From positions 1 to 5,906 of the forward strand of contig JAAYMJ010000037.1 in assembly GCA_012521455.1 (NCBI GenBank): DNA of 5,906 nucleotides. The letters run 5' to 3'. Source of the DNA: Clostridiaceae bacterium (GTDB taxonomy: Bacteria > Bacillota > Clostridia > UMGS1883 > JAAYMJ01). Numbering within the stretch: position 1 is the stretch's first letter; the number at the start of each line of letters is the position of its first letter. A program made the position numbers and the translations under genes. The notes under the pieces are model-generated. The model was not told the DNA's origin. It searched no databases and saw only the letters and a program-made list of their open reading frames with translations. This document shows, in pieces, positions 1 to 5,906 of this stretch.

Positions 1-315
1 AGTCTGGATTTTTGTAGCCAATTCATCCGCGCCCACATATTCAGCGCCGGCAGCTTTCGCAGCTTCCGCGTGTTCGCCTTTAGCAAACACTAAAACCCTG
101 ACGGTTTTACCTGTTCCATGGGGCAATACTACCGCGCCCCTTACCTGTTGGTCAGCGTGCCTTGAGTCAACGCCCAATTTTACGTGAACTTCAACGGTTT
201 CATCAAACTTTGCCCTGGCTGTTTTTATAGCAAGTTCCAAAGCTTCCGCTGGCTCGTAGAACTTTGTTTTTTCAACTAACTTTGCACTTTCCTGATATTT
301 CTTTCCTCTTTTCAC
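1..315 (-). CDS. rplA: 50S ribosomal protein L1, N-terminal 105 residues (cut by window edge)
   Basis: L1 binds 23S rRNA at the mobile L1 stalk, helps release E-site tRNA, and in many bacteria represses its own L11-L1 mRNA. The visible 105 codons are the N-terminal part of a protein usually about 230 residues long; the C-terminal half lies beyond the left edge. Family signatures are present: the basic start (KRGKKY), the [10 protein letters not shown] strand near residues 41-50, and [12 protein letters not shown] at 59-70, followed by the start of domain II (VRVLVFAKG, 72-80). The start is a GTG at 313-315. The reading frame is supported by AGGAGGT at 322-328, six bases upstream. It lies 48 bases after rplK in the same operon. 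rplJ, rplL and rpoB would be expected next, but that is family knowledge and is not visible here. Confidence 0.96.
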   Translation of the reverse strand, partial: MKRGKKYQESAKLVEKTKFYEPAEALELAIKTARAKFDETVEVHVKLGVDSRHADQQVRGAVVLPHGTGKTVRVLVFAKGEHAEAAKAAGAEYVGADELATKIQT

Positions 316-363
316 GACAATACCTCCTAGTGGTTAACGGAAAAATTTCCTCCCACATATTTT

Positions 364-789
364 TTACTCTTCAACAACAATGCCCATGCTTCTAGCGGTT
401 CCCGCAATCATGCTCATAGCAGCTTCAATGCTTGAAGCGTTTAAGTCGGGCATTTTTTGTTCCGCAATTTTTCTCAAAGCGTCTTTTGAGATTGTTGCAA
501 CTTTTGTTTTGTTTGGAGTGCCACTCCCGCTTTCAATGTTGCATGCTTTCTTCAAAAGCACTGCAGCCGGCGGGGTCTTTGTGATAAATGAGAATGACCT
601 GTCCGCGTATACTGTGATAACAACGGGAATGATTAATCCCGCGTCTTTTGCGGTCCTTTCGTTAAATTCCTTTGTAAACTGCACGATGTTTACACCATGC
701 TGACCAAGCGCAGGGCCTACTGGCGGAGCCGGAGTAGCTTTGCCTGCAGGAATCTGCAACTTGATGTATCCAACAACTTTTTGTGCCAT
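364..789 (-). CDS. rplK: 50S ribosomal protein L11
   Basis: L11 binds the GTPase-associated region of 23S rRNA, where it contacts elongation factors and is needed for RelA activation; thiostrepton acts at its interface with the rRNA. The 141-residue length is standard. The N-terminal domain carries [19 protein letters not shown] at residues 11-29, including the proline-rich turn next to the thiostrepton site. The C-terminal RNA-binding domain carries [12 protein letters not shown] (71-82) and the signature ending [10 protein letters not shown] (128-137). ATG at 787-789 is preceded by AAGGAGGTT at 795-803. The gene is 75 bases after nusG, and that gap contains an L1-type regulatory hairpin (809-839). 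No truncation or unusual residue was seen. Confidence 0.98.
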   Translation of the reverse strand: MAQKVVGYIKLQIPAGKATPAPPVGPALGQHGVNIVQFTKEFNERTAKDAGLIIPVVITVYADRSFSFITKTPPAAVLLKKACNIESGSGTPNKTKVATISKDALRKIAEQKMPDLNASSIEAAMSMIAGTARSMGIVVEE

Positions 790-808
790 GATTTAACCTC
801 CTTAAAAT

Positions 809-839
809 GTGGTAATTGGCGGGCTTTTCACCCTCCCAC
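809..839 (-). promoter_or_regulatory. Candidate L1-binding leader hairpin of rplK-rplA
   Basis: Read on the minus strand, GTGG (839-836) pairs with CCAC (812-809), and an inner GGG (833-831) pairs with CCC (823-821) around a seven-base loop. The two stems are separated by an asymmetric internal loop: GA on the 5' side and eight bases, including ATTA, on the 3' side. This layout, just ahead of the rplK ribosome binding site, matches the known L1 mRNA operator that imitates the L1 site in 23S rRNA and allows autogenous repression of L11 and L1 synthesis. A small separate hairpin (GTGC-TTTT-GCAC, 850-861) lies between the nusG stop and this element. Assignment is from layout and position; no covariance model was run. 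Confidence 0.7.
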
Positions 840-864
840 TTTATAACAAGTGCAAAAGCACCCA

Positions 865-1389
865 TTATCCATTTAACGCTTCTACCTGATTAAAAAACAA
901 TGTAACGGGGGTTTCCCTTCCGAACATGGAAACCAAAACCGTAAGCTGCTCTTTTTCCATGTTCATTTCGGTGATATTCCCCATAAAGCCTTCAAAAGGC
1001 CCGTCTATTATCTTAATGGTATCCCCGACGTCAAAATCCACCTTGATGGTTTTCTTTTCAACGCCCATGGCGATGACCTCTTCCTCAGAAAGCGGAACAG
1101 GCTTGGAGCCCGGGCCTACAAAACCGGTGCAGCCGCGGGTGTTTCTCACCACATACCAGCTTTCATCGGTCATTATCATTTTAATGAAAACATACCCCGG
1201 GTAGATTTTGCGGGTTACCACCTTTTTAACATCGCCTTTTTGCTCAACCACTTCTTCCATGGGAACTTTAATATCAAAAATCAAATTTCCCATTCCGCGG
1301 TTTTCGATAGTCTTTTCAAGGTCAGCCTTAACCTTGTTTTCATAACCCGAATAGGTATGGATGACATACCATTTTGCTTCTTCAGCCAT
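865..1389 (-). CDS. nusG: Transcription termination/antitermination factor NusG
   Basis: NusG binds the RNA polymerase clamp, controls pausing and processivity, and can link polymerase to the ribosome or Rho. The product is 174 residues. The NGN domain (about 5-105) shows KWYVIHTYSGYENKV (6-20), KIYPGYVFIK (61-70) and VRNTRGCTGFVG (81-92). A KOW domain starts with VGDTIKIIDGPFEGF (121-135). I chose ATG 1389 because the protein then begins MAEEAKWYV, as NusG normally does. A longer frame is possible from TTG 1404, but it adds atypical residues and that TTG falls inside a predicted hairpin. Neither start has a normally spaced ribosome binding site: the only good GGAGG (1425-1429) is 35 bases before ATG 1389, with the hairpin at 1397-1421 between them. 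The gene is 54 bases after secE. Confidence 0.96.
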   Translation of the reverse strand: MAEEAKWYVIHTYSGYENKVKADLEKTIENRGMGNLIFDIKVPMEEVVEQKGDVKKVVTRKIYPGYVFIKMIMTDESWYVVRNTRGCTGFVGPGSKPVPLSEEEVIAMGVEKKTIKVDFDVGDTIKIIDGPFEGFMGNITEMNMEKEQLTVLVSMFGRETPVTLFFNQVEALNG

Positions 1390-1396
1390 ACTTTTA

Positions 1397-1421
1397 AGAG
1401 GCAAAGCGTGCTTTTGCCCCC
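1397..1421 (-). promoter_or_regulatory. Hairpin between the nusG Shine-Dalgarno and its ATG
   Basis: On the minus strand GGGGGCAAA (1421-1413) pairs with TTTGCCTCT (1405-1397), nine pairs including two G-U, around the loop AGCACGC. The strong ribosome binding site AAAAGGAGG lies just upstream (GGAGG at 1425-1429) and ATG 1389 just downstream. Linear spacing from GGAGG to ATG is 35 bases; with the hairpin folded, 3 plus 7 bases remain, which is about normal. Such split translation starts are known (T4 gene 38 is the classic case). A nine-codon reading frame (ATG at 1423, TAA at 1394-1396) also overlaps this stretch and stops four bases before the nusG ATG, so coupling by reinitiation is an alternative, although its ATG is only one base from GGAGG. 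Confidence 0.6.
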
Positions 1422-1443
1422 ATGCCTCCTTTTATCTTAGTAT

Positions 1444-1674
1444 TTATTTGCCTCCAAGACCCGCAAGGAATGAAAAACCTTGAGAAGCTAGTAGATCCCA
1501 AAGGAAAAGGAATGCACCTATTATTATTATTGACGAAACAACAACGATTGTATTATTTATAACTTGTTGTTTGCTTGGCCAAACCACCTTTTTTAGTTCT
1601 GACTTTGTATCCTTAAAATATTTAACCATTTTCCCAAATGGATTTTTCTTTTTGCTTTGATTGGCTTCAGCCAT
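1444..1674 (-). CDS. secE: Preprotein translocase subunit SecE
   Basis: SecE clamps the two halves of SecY and is essential for the SecYEG protein-conducting channel in the cytoplasmic membrane. The 76-residue product is the short single-helix form usual in Gram-positives. After a basic, polar N-terminus (QSKKKNPFGK, 6-15) comes the amphipathic cytosolic helix with the conserved ELKKVVWPSKQQV (26-38), then one hydrophobic membrane span at about 42-62. ATG 1674 is preferred because AAAGGA at 1684-1689 sits nine bases upstream. An in-frame TTG (1692) and ATG (1683) would add six or three residues, but they overlap or abut that ribosome binding site. It is 33 bases downstream of rpmG, in the usual secE-nusG order. 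Confidence 0.95.
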   Translation of the reverse strand: MAEANQSKKKNPFGKMVKYFKDTKSELKKVVWPSKQQVINNTIVVVSSIIIIGAFLFLWDLLASQGFSFLAGLGGK

Positions 1675-1707
1675 TTCCTTCATTCCTTTCAAATATTGTA
1701 ATGAAGC

Positions 1708-1857
1708 TTACTTTGTTTCCTTATGAGGTGTGTGCTTGCGGCAGAAACGGCAGTATTTGTTCAATTCAATCCTGTCCGGGTCATTCTTTTTGTTTTTCAT
1801 TGTATCGTAATTCCTCTGTTTGCATTCGCTGCAAGCTAATGTAATCCTGACTCTCAC
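1708..1857 (-). CDS. rpmG: 50S ribosomal protein L33, zinc-binding form
   Basis: L33 is a small protein of the large ribosomal subunit near the E site. The 49-codon frame starts at GTG 1855-1857, with GGAGG at 1866-1870 eight bases upstream, and ends with TAA at 1708-1710. The product begins [12 protein letters not shown] and contains two CxxC pairs (C9/C12 and C36/C39), so this is the zinc-ribbon (C+) type rather than the cysteine-free paralogue made under zinc limitation. The central [11 protein letters not shown] (15-25) and the C-terminal KHTPHKETK (41-49) are typical for the family. It is the first gene after the promoter at 1989-2017 and leads into secE. The rpmG-secE-nusG order is common in Firmicutes. 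Confidence 0.96.
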   Translation of the reverse strand: MRVRITLACSECKQRNYDTMKNKKNDPDRIELNKYCRFCRKHTPHKETK

Positions 1858-1920
1858 AACTAAAACCTCCTAAACTTATAATAAAGAAAAATCCCCTGCT
1901 GCAACAATCCAAATGTATAT

Positions 1921-1982
1921 AAAAAGTCTTTCTTCATTTTACAAACTTTTTGCCCGCATAAAAAAAGACTTCTTAACGAAGT
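1921..1982 (-). promoter_or_regulatory. 5' leader of the rpmG operon with alternative hairpins
   Basis: Two structures compete. The first is ACTTC (1982-1978) with GAAGT (1972-1968), loop GTTAA, followed by C and seven T (1966-1960): a weak terminator-like hairpin starting at about the predicted transcript start. The second pairs AAGTCTTT (1971-1964) with AAAGACTT (1931-1924), eight perfect pairs over a 32-base loop and followed by more T. Because 1968-1971 take part in both, only one can form. This resembles an attenuation or antitermination leader, but the region is AT-rich and the stems are short, so chance is possible. No ligand-binding riboswitch core or T-box motif was recognised. Confidence 0.35.
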
Positions 1983-1988
1983 ATTATA

Positions 1989-2017
1989 AATATACCATAT
2001 TGCAATTCCTAAGTCAA
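1989..2017 (-). promoter_or_regulatory. Promoter of the rpmG-secE-nusG-rplK-rplA operon (sigma-A type)
   Basis: On the minus strand, -35 TTGACT (2017-2012) and -10 TATATT (1994-1989) are separated by exactly 17 bases. TGG directly before the -10 (1997-1995) adds an extended -10. This predicts a start near 1982 and a leader of about 125 bases before the rpmG GTG. It lies just downstream of the clpE terminator, as expected for the first promoter of a new transcription unit. Confidence 0.85.
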
Positions 2018-2044
2018 GCACTTTTTTACAAAATTTAAAAATTA

Positions 2045-2078
2045 GATTTAGCAGTGCAAAATTTTGCACTGCTAAATC
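2045..2078 (-). terminator. Intrinsic terminator of clpE
   Basis: The 34 bases are a perfect palindrome: each 17-base arm (GATTTAGCAGTGCAAAA on the plus strand) is the exact reverse complement of the other, centred on AAAATTTT. A real RNA hairpin would use about 15 pairs with a four-base loop. On the minus strand it is followed by TAATTTTT (2044-2037) and more T, giving a U-rich run. It begins 20 bases after the clpE stop and ends before the rpmG promoter, so it separates the two units. The plus-strand flank is less T-rich, and no plus-strand gene ends here. Confidence 0.88.
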
Positions 2079-2082
2079 ATTA

Positions 2083-2102
2083 TCCTTATTATTCCTTATT
2101 AT
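2083..2102. repeat. Perfect 10-base tandem duplication over the clpE stop
   Basis: TCCTTATTAT occurs twice head to tail (2083-2092 and 2093-2102). The second copy covers the clpE stop codon (2099-2101), and the stop is immediately followed by another TAA. This is probably a small slippage duplication in AT-rich DNA, with no obvious function beyond a doubled stop. Confidence 0.6.
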
Positions 2103-4366
2103 TTTGAAATAAATTCAATTTCCCCGTCTTTCATATACGCAATTATCTTGGAAATTTGTGCATTCGCGATTACGATTTCGGCGATTTTGTCCTCAAGCTC
2201 TTTTGAAATCAGCCGCCTTAACGGGCGCGCGCCGTATATTTCGCTAAACCCCTTATCTGCAAGATATTCAATTACCTCGTTTGAAACCTCAAAGGAAATG
2301 TTCTTTTCTTGTAGCATTTCTTTTAGCTCTGAAATTTGTTTTCCGCATATCTTTAGGATTTCTTCTTTTGAGAGCTTGTCAAACACAACTATTTCGTCAA
2401 CCCTGTTTAAAAACTCGGGCCTGAATATCTGCTTTAAGGCGTCGTCCAACTTGTTCTTCAGCGCGTCCTTTTCCTGACTCACAAACCCGAGGCTTGACGC
2501 TTTCCAATCGCTTCCCGCGTTTGATGTCATAATAATTATGGTGTTTTCAAAGTTGATAACCTTCCCGTGGCTGTCGGTGATCCTGCCGTCATCCAATATT
2601 TGAAGCAAAATATTTAACACGTCGGGATGGGCTTTTTCTATTTCATCCAATAAAATCACGGAATAAGGCCTTCTTCTAATCTTTTCGGTTAGCTGACCCG
2701 CGTCGTCATAGCCCACATATCCCGGCGGGGAGCCGATAATCTTTGAAACGGAGTGTTTTTCCATGTATTCGGACATATCAAGGCGGATTAGCGCTTCCTC
2801 GCTGTCAAAAAGCGCCTCGCTTAACGCCTTTACAAGCTCGGTTTTGCCGACCCCTGTGGGCCCTACGAATATGAAGGACGCAGGACGGCGTCTTTTAGAA
2901 AGCCCCGCCCTTGTTCTCCTGATGGCCCGGGCAACCGCCGATACGGCTTTTTCCTGGCCTATTATGCGCTTGTGAAGGATATCTTCAAGCTTTAACAGCT
3001 TTTCCGTTTCAAGCTCGGTGATTTTTTGAACCGGGATACCGGTCCAGGCTTCAATTACTGACGCAATATCATCCACAGTGAGGTATACATCCCGCATACG
3101 CTTTTTGGCTTCTTCAATTTCATTTAACAAATGACATTCCTTCATTTTCAAGTCCGCCGCTTTTTGGTATTCCTCAATGGAGTCCTCATTTATGGCGTTG
3201 TCTTTTTCTTCCTGGATAATCCTGAGCTTTTCTTCAAGGCGGGATAGTATTACCAAGTCCTTGTTGGATAAATTCGCTTTTGACGCGGCCTCATCCAGCA
3301 CGTCTATGGCTTTGTCGGGCAAGAACCTGTCGGTAATGTACCTTTCAGAAAGTATTACTGCGCTTTTTATGATGTCGTCGGTTATTTTAACCTTGTGGTA
3401 ATCTTCGTAATAATCCTTTATGCCCTTAATAATTTCAATGGTTTCCTCAATGGAAGGCTCATTTACGATTACCGTTTGGAACCTTCGCTCTAAGGCGGAG
3501 TCCTTTTCAATGTACTTTCGGTATTCATTCAATGTGGTAGCGCCAATCACCTGGATTTCACCCCGGGCTAAAGCGGGCTTAAGAATATTTGCCGCGCTCA
3601 TGGCGCCTTCAGCTTCCCCGGCCCCCACAATGTTGTGAAGCTCATCTATTACCATAATTATATTTCCAAGCCTTTTTGCTTCATCCACAATGCTCTTTAG
3701 CCTTGCTTCAAACTGGCCCCGAAACTGTGTGCCCGCTACGATTGAGGTAAAGTCCAAAAGATATACTTCCTTGTTTAGAAGTTTTGCCGGCACTTCCTTT
3801 TCAACAATCTTCATGGCAAGCCCTTCAGCGATGGCGGTTTTGCCCACCCCGGGCTCCCCTATGAGCACAGGGTTATTTTTTGTCCTCCTGTTTAGTATCT
3901 GGATAACCCTTTCAATTTCCTTTTGCCTTCCGATGACCCTGTCCAATGTACCCTCTTTAGCTTTTGCCGTTAGGTTTATCCCGTAGCTTTCAAGGATACG
4001 CTTTTTCTTTAGCGGTTTTTTGTCATTCACCTGGGTCTTGGGTTTGTGGGATTTTTCTTTGTGGGAATTTGTTGAGAATATATTATTCAAGAAATCCCCG
4101 ATTGTTTCATCGCCTAAATCGTTTTTTATATCGTCATCTTTATAATCATCAAAGCTGGATGCAAAAAAACTGGAAACCTGGTTTTCAAGGTTTTCAAGCA
4201 TTTCAGGCGCAATACCGAACTGTTCGGTAAGCTGCTCTATGGAAGTAAGCCCTATGTCTTTCGCGCATGTTAGGCACAATCCTTCATTTATCATCTTGCC
4301 GTTTTGCATTTTGGATACAAAGATTACAGCCACGTTTTTGTTACATCTTGAACACAGCTTCATCAT
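2099..4366 (-). CDS. clpE: ClpE-type ATP-dependent Clp protease ATP-binding subunit
   Basis: This is a hexameric HSP100 unfoldase that uses ATP to thread misfolded proteins into ClpP. The 755 residues comprise, in order, an N-terminal zinc finger (C5/C8 and C31/C34), an acidic then basic linker (about 73-122), and AAA-1 with Walker A GEPGVGKT (170-177), pore loop [13 protein letters not shown] (211-223), Walker B VIDE (239-242) and arginine pair at 294-295. A UVR-like coiled middle segment follows (about 375-425), then AAA-2 with GPTGVGKT (502-509), pore loop GYVG (549-552), ILLDE (571-575), sensor 1 TSN (614-616) and sensor 2 GARPLRR (712-718). LGF at 626-628 is in the position of the ClpP-docking loop. 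The double Clp_N domain of ClpC is absent and a zinc finger takes its place, which points to ClpE. ATG 4366 has GAGG (4375-4378) eight bases upstream. The gene is monocistronic, with its terminator at 2045-2078; ctsR and mcsAB are not adjacent. Confidence 0.93.
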   Translation of the reverse strand: MMKLCSRCNKNVAVIFVSKMQNGKMINEGLCLTCAKDIGLTSIEQLTEQFGIAPEMLENLENQVSSFFASSFDDYKDDDIKNDLGDETIGDFLNNIFSTNSHKEKSHKPKTQVNDKKPLKKKRILESYGINLTAKAKEGTLDRVIGRQKEIERVIQILNRRTKNNPVLIGEPGVGKTAIAEGLAMKIVEKEVPAKLLNKEVYLLDFTSIVAGTQFRGQFEARLKSIVDEAKRLGNIIMVIDELHNIVGAGEAEGAMSAANILKPALARGEIQVIGATTLNEYRKYIEKDSALERRFQTVIVNEPSIEETIEIIKGIKDYYEDYHKVKITDDIIKSAVILSERYITDRFLPDKAIDVLDEAASKANLSNKDLVILSRLEEKLRIIQEEKDNAINEDSIEEYQKAADLKMKECHLLNEIEEAKKRMRDVYLTVDDIASVIEAWTGIPVQKITELETEKLLKLEDILHKRIIGQEKAVSAVARAIRRTRAGLSKRRRPASFIFVGPTGVGKTELVKALSEALFDSEEALIRLDMSEYMEKHSVSKIIGSPPGYVGYDDAGQLTEKIRRRPYSVILLDEIEKAHPDVLNILLQILDDGRITDSHGKVINFENTIIIMTSNAGSDWKASSLGFVSQEKDALKNKLDDALKQIFRPEFLNRVDEIVVFDKLSKEEILKICGKQISELKEMLQEKNISFEVSNEVIEYLADKGFSEIYGARPLRRLISKELEDKIAEIVIANAQISKIIAYMKDGEIEFISK

Positions 4367-4386
4367 TTAAGTCACCTCTTTCCGGC

Positions 4387-4402
4387 TTGTATTTTAATAC
4401 AA
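4387..4402. promoter_or_regulatory. Palindrome between clpE promoter and ribosome binding site
   Basis: TTGTAT-TTTA-ATACAA (plus strand) is an inverted repeat with six-base arms and a four-base centre. It lies eight bases upstream of the clpE GAGG and inside the predicted transcript. It could be a repressor operator or a 5' UTR hairpin. It is not the CtsR heptamer repeat and not CIRCE. A second small inverted repeat, ATGGCA/TGCCAT, lies at 4413-4431. Confidence 0.35.
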
Positions 4403-4475
4403 ACCCCTCTATATGGCAATAATCCTGCCATTATATCTATATACAATAATATATTCGTATTAGATACTTAAGCTA

Positions 4476-4484
4476 ATTATACCA
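4476..4484 (-). promoter_or_regulatory. Extended -10 promoter element for clpE
   Basis: On the minus strand TGG-TATAAT (4484-4476) is a perfect -10 hexamer with an extended TGn. No good -35 hexamer sits 16-18 bases upstream (that stretch reads TTTCTT or similar), so recognition would depend on the extended -10 or on an activator. Predicted start is near 4469, about 100 bases before the clpE ATG. Another TATAAT (4435-4430) lacks both a -35 and TGn and is a weaker choice. Confidence 0.55.
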
Positions 4485-4545
4485 CAGGATATATTAAAAA
4501 GAAATAAACAAATTATGAATTTTTCATACCAAATAAGCCAAATAC

Positions 4546-4598
4546 AGGGGCAAAAAGCCCAAAACGCTCAATATTGGCGGGCCCTGCCCCCTGCCCCT
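4546..4598. repeat. GC-rich inverted repeat block in the divergent spacer
   Basis: AGGGGCA (4546-4552) is the reverse complement of TGCCCCT (4592-4598). Nested inside, GCCC (4557-4560) can pair with GGGC (4579-4582). The right arm holds two head-to-tail CCTGCCC-like copies (4583-4597). On the plus strand it is followed by an A/T tract ending in TTTTT. It could be a terminator, a small mobile-repeat remnant or a regulatory structure; no coding or known-element match was recognised. Confidence 0.4.
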
Positions 4599-4780
4599 TT
4601 AAAATATTTTTACCCATAAATTCCTACTTCAAACACTTTTTGCTAACGCATTATATTCTGCCCTGGCAAAAATTGTTTATAAAATTATTTCGGCCTAAGA
4701 CCAAAAAAGCTTAATAGCGGGATTTTAAAAGTTTAATAAATAAAATAACAAAAAAATTTTAATTTGTCAAAAATTTTTAG

Positions 4781-4878
4781 GCATTTTTTATGCGCCTCGC
4801 TAATTCTTTTGGCGCTAAATTGCTTAGCTGAAATACAAAAAGGCGGCTTTTTTCCCTTCAGGTTATGCTTTTTTGCAT
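4781..4878. other. Cluster of small hairpins upstream of the DUF255 gene
   Basis: Consecutive short stems can be drawn: GCAT/ATGC with a T5 loop (4781-4793), GCGCC/GGCGC (4792-4796 with 4811-4815), GCTAA/TTAGC (4814-4818 with 4824-4828), AAAAAG/CTTTTT around GCGG (4837-4852), and ATGC/GCAT with a T6 loop (4865-4878). Some overlap and cannot all form together. The density is notable, but every stem is only 4-6 pairs long, so this may simply reflect AT-rich composition. Confidence 0.25.
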
Positions 4879-4932
4879 TAAGTGGGTAAAATATTGACAA
4901 AATAATAAAAAAAGGATAAAGAAGGTGAAGAT

Positions 4933-5906
4933 GTGCGCCTTGCAAATAAATTAGTGGAAGAAAAATCCCCGTATTTAAAAATTCACGCGTATAACCCGGT
5001 TATGTGGTACCCGTGGGGGCCCGAGGCTTTTGAAAAGGCAAAGGCGGAAAACAAGCCCATACTTTTGTCCATTGGATATTCCTCCTGCCATTTTTGCCAC
5101 CGTATGGCCCGGGAATCCTTTGAGGATGAAGAAATCGCAAAAATTGTAAACGGGTATTTTATCCCCGTAAAAGTAGACCGGGAAGAGAGGCCCGATATTG
5201 ACAGTGTATATATGCAAGCCTGCATCCTCTTTTTAGGGGAAGGGGGCTGGCCTTTAAATGTCTTTCTGACCCCTGACAAAAAGCCCTTTTTTGCGATAAC
5301 GTATTTGCCCAAAGAGGACACGCCCCACTATATCGGCTTTAAAACCATATTGCTAAACATAATAAACGCATGGCGGGAAAAGCAGGCCGAAATACTGGAA
5401 AGCGCCGATAAAATATGCAGGTTGTTAAAACAAAAGGATGAGCCCAAATATTTTGAAATAACCGCAAACACGGTATCGTCGTGCGCGAAGGCTCTGGTTG
5501 AAATGTTTGACGAAAAAAACGGGGGTTTTGGCCGGGCGCCGAAATTCCCCATCCCCCATGTAATGATGTTTTTATTAAAATACCATGAAAACTTTGACGA
5601 CAAAGCCGCCCTGCATGCTTTGGAAAAAACGCTCATTTCCATCTACAAGGGCGGGATTCATGACCACATAGGCGGGGGGTATTTCAGGTATTCCACCGAT
5701 GAATGGTGGCTTGTCCCCCACTTTGAAAAAATGCTTTATGATAATGCCCTCCTGGCCATAACTTTCGCATACGCCTATGAATACACGAAAAATGAGATAT
5801 ACAAGGAGGCTGCCTTTGAGGTTTTAAACTTCCTAACGCAAGACTTAATGTCCCCCGGCGGCGCTTTTTACAGCTCAATATCCGCTGAAAACAAAGACGG
5901 GGAAGG
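4933..5906 (+). CDS. DUF255 thioredoxin-like protein (YyaL/SPATA20 family), N-terminal 324 residues, cut by window edge
   Basis: The family has an N-terminal thioredoxin-like domain and a C-terminal (alpha/alpha)6-barrel-like region resembling N-acylglucosamine 2-epimerases; its biochemical role is not settled. Members are usually 600-700 residues, so about half is visible, and no stop occurs before the right edge. Hallmarks are KSPYL near residue 12, WYPWG (about 27-31), the CxxC motif C52-H-F-C55-[10 protein letters not shown] (82-90), [11 protein letters not shown] (104-114), [10 protein letters not shown] (197-206), [10 protein letters not shown] (240-249) and [10 protein letters not shown] (263-272). 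The family motif is usually CHWCH; here Trp is Phe. The start is GTG 4933, with AAGGTGA at 4922-4928 upstream. The frame has no earlier start before TAA 4906-4908, and ATG 4931 is out of frame. No signal peptide is seen, so it is probably cytosolic. It diverges from clpE. Confidence 0.93.
   Translation, partial: MRLANKLVEEKSPYLKIHAYNPVMWYPWGPEAFEKAKAENKPILLSIGYSSCHFCHRMARESFEDEEIAKIVNGYFIPVKVDREERPDIDSVYMQACILFLGEGGWPLNVFLTPDKKPFFAITYLPKEDTPHYIGFKTILLNIINAWREKQAEILESADKICRLLKQKDEPKYFEITANTVSSCAKALVEMFDEKNGGFGRAPKFPIPHVMMFLLKYHENFDDKAALHALEKTLISIYKGGIHDHIGGGYFRYSTDEWWLVPHFEKMLYDNALLAITFAYAYEYTKNEIYKEAAFEVLNFLTQDLMSPGGAFYSSISAENKDGE

Larger units (their letters stand above)
4485..4932. other. 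AT-rich divergent intergenic region without a convincing gene
   Basis: The spacer between the divergent clpE and DUF255 genes has no tRNA, rRNA or recognisable protein. A 70-codon minus-strand frame (4733-4945) has no family features, overlaps the DUF255 start and is composed as expected for random AT-rich DNA. The stretch contains one GC-rich inverted-repeat block (4546-4598) and a row of small hairpins (4781-4878). No well-placed promoter for the rightward gene could be assigned. Confidence 0.6.

Noticed and set aside
662..865. 67-codon minus-strand frame overlapping the rplK start
   Set aside because: It covers the 5' end of rplK and the nusG-rplK gap in another frame, resembles no family, and is a shadow of the L11 gene.
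1390..1423. Nine-codon frame before nusG as a real leader peptide gene
   Set aside because: Its ATG is only one base from GGAGG, too close for good initiation, and the peptide has no run of regulatory codons. It is kept only as an alternative in the nusG start finding.
4582..4600. G-quadruplex on the minus strand
   Set aside because: Only three suitable G runs (GGGG, GGGGG, GGG) are present, followed by C-rich sequence, so four tracts are not available and hairpin pairing is more likely.
4742..4770. Minus-strand promoter TTGACA (4770-4765) with TATTTT (4747-4742)
   Set aside because: Spacing is 17, but the -10 is weak and lies in a nearly pure A/T tract. It would give clpE an untranslated leader of over 350 bases running through the GC-rich repeat.
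4894..4922. TTGACA (4894-4899) as -35 of a promoter for the DUF255 gene
   Set aside because: The hexamer 17 bases downstream is TAAAGA, a poor -10, and the predicted start would fall within or after the ribosome binding site, only a few bases before GTG 4933.
4733..4945. 70-codon minus-strand frame in the divergent spacer
   Set aside because: It has no recognisable domain or clear ribosome binding site, consists of Lys/Phe/Ile-rich AT-driven sequence, and overlaps the start of the well-supported DUF255 gene.
4983..5878. Several minus-strand frames opposite the DUF255 gene
   Set aside because: All are antisense shadows of a plus-strand frame that carries the full set of family motifs.

Overview
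The window looks like chromosome of a low-to-moderate-GC Gram-positive bacterium, most likely in Clostridia or a related Firmicutes lineage. The evidence is the gene order rpmG-secE-nusG-rplK-rplA, a short single-helix SecE, a four-cysteine L33, a ClpE-type Clp ATPase with an N-terminal zinc finger, strong GGAGG ribosome binding sites and frequent GTG starts. Intergenic DNA is very AT-rich. There is no phage, transposon, CRISPR or tRNA signal.

Layout, left to right. Positions 1-1857 hold, on the minus strand, the translation/secretion/transcription operon rpmG (L33) - secE - nusG - rplK (L11) - rplA (L1, cut by the left edge). It is read from a near-consensus extended -10 promoter at 1989-2017. 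Its leader (about 1858-1982) can fold in two mutually exclusive ways. An L1-type autoregulatory hairpin lies in front of rplK. Two genes need shorter starts than the longest open frame gives (secE at 1674, nusG at 1389), and rpmG is only 49 codons long. Positions 2045-2078 are a perfect 34-base palindrome that serves as the terminator of the next gene. Positions 2099-4366 (minus) encode a 755-residue ClpE-like unfoldase with both AAA+ modules and a ClpP-docking tripeptide. An extended -10 promoter and a palindrome lie in front of it, with no visible CtsR or CIRCE operator. Positions 4367-4932 are a 566-base AT-rich divergent spacer with a GC-rich inverted-repeat block and several small hairpins but no convincing gene. 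From 4933 to the right edge, on the plus strand, is the N-terminal half of a DUF255/YyaL-SPATA20 family protein (thioredoxin-like domain followed by an (alpha/alpha)6-barrel-like region).

The rpmG-rplA block makes ribosome parts, the SecE translocase subunit and the NusG elongation factor. ClpE (unfolding for ClpP) and the thioredoxin-like protein would fit protein quality control, but they are divergently transcribed and nothing in the sequence proves a functional link.

I found no clear new multi-gene system. The most interesting signals are in RNA: a Shine-Dalgarno separated from the nusG start by a 25-base hairpin, the two-state rpmG leader, and the structured block in the divergent spacer.
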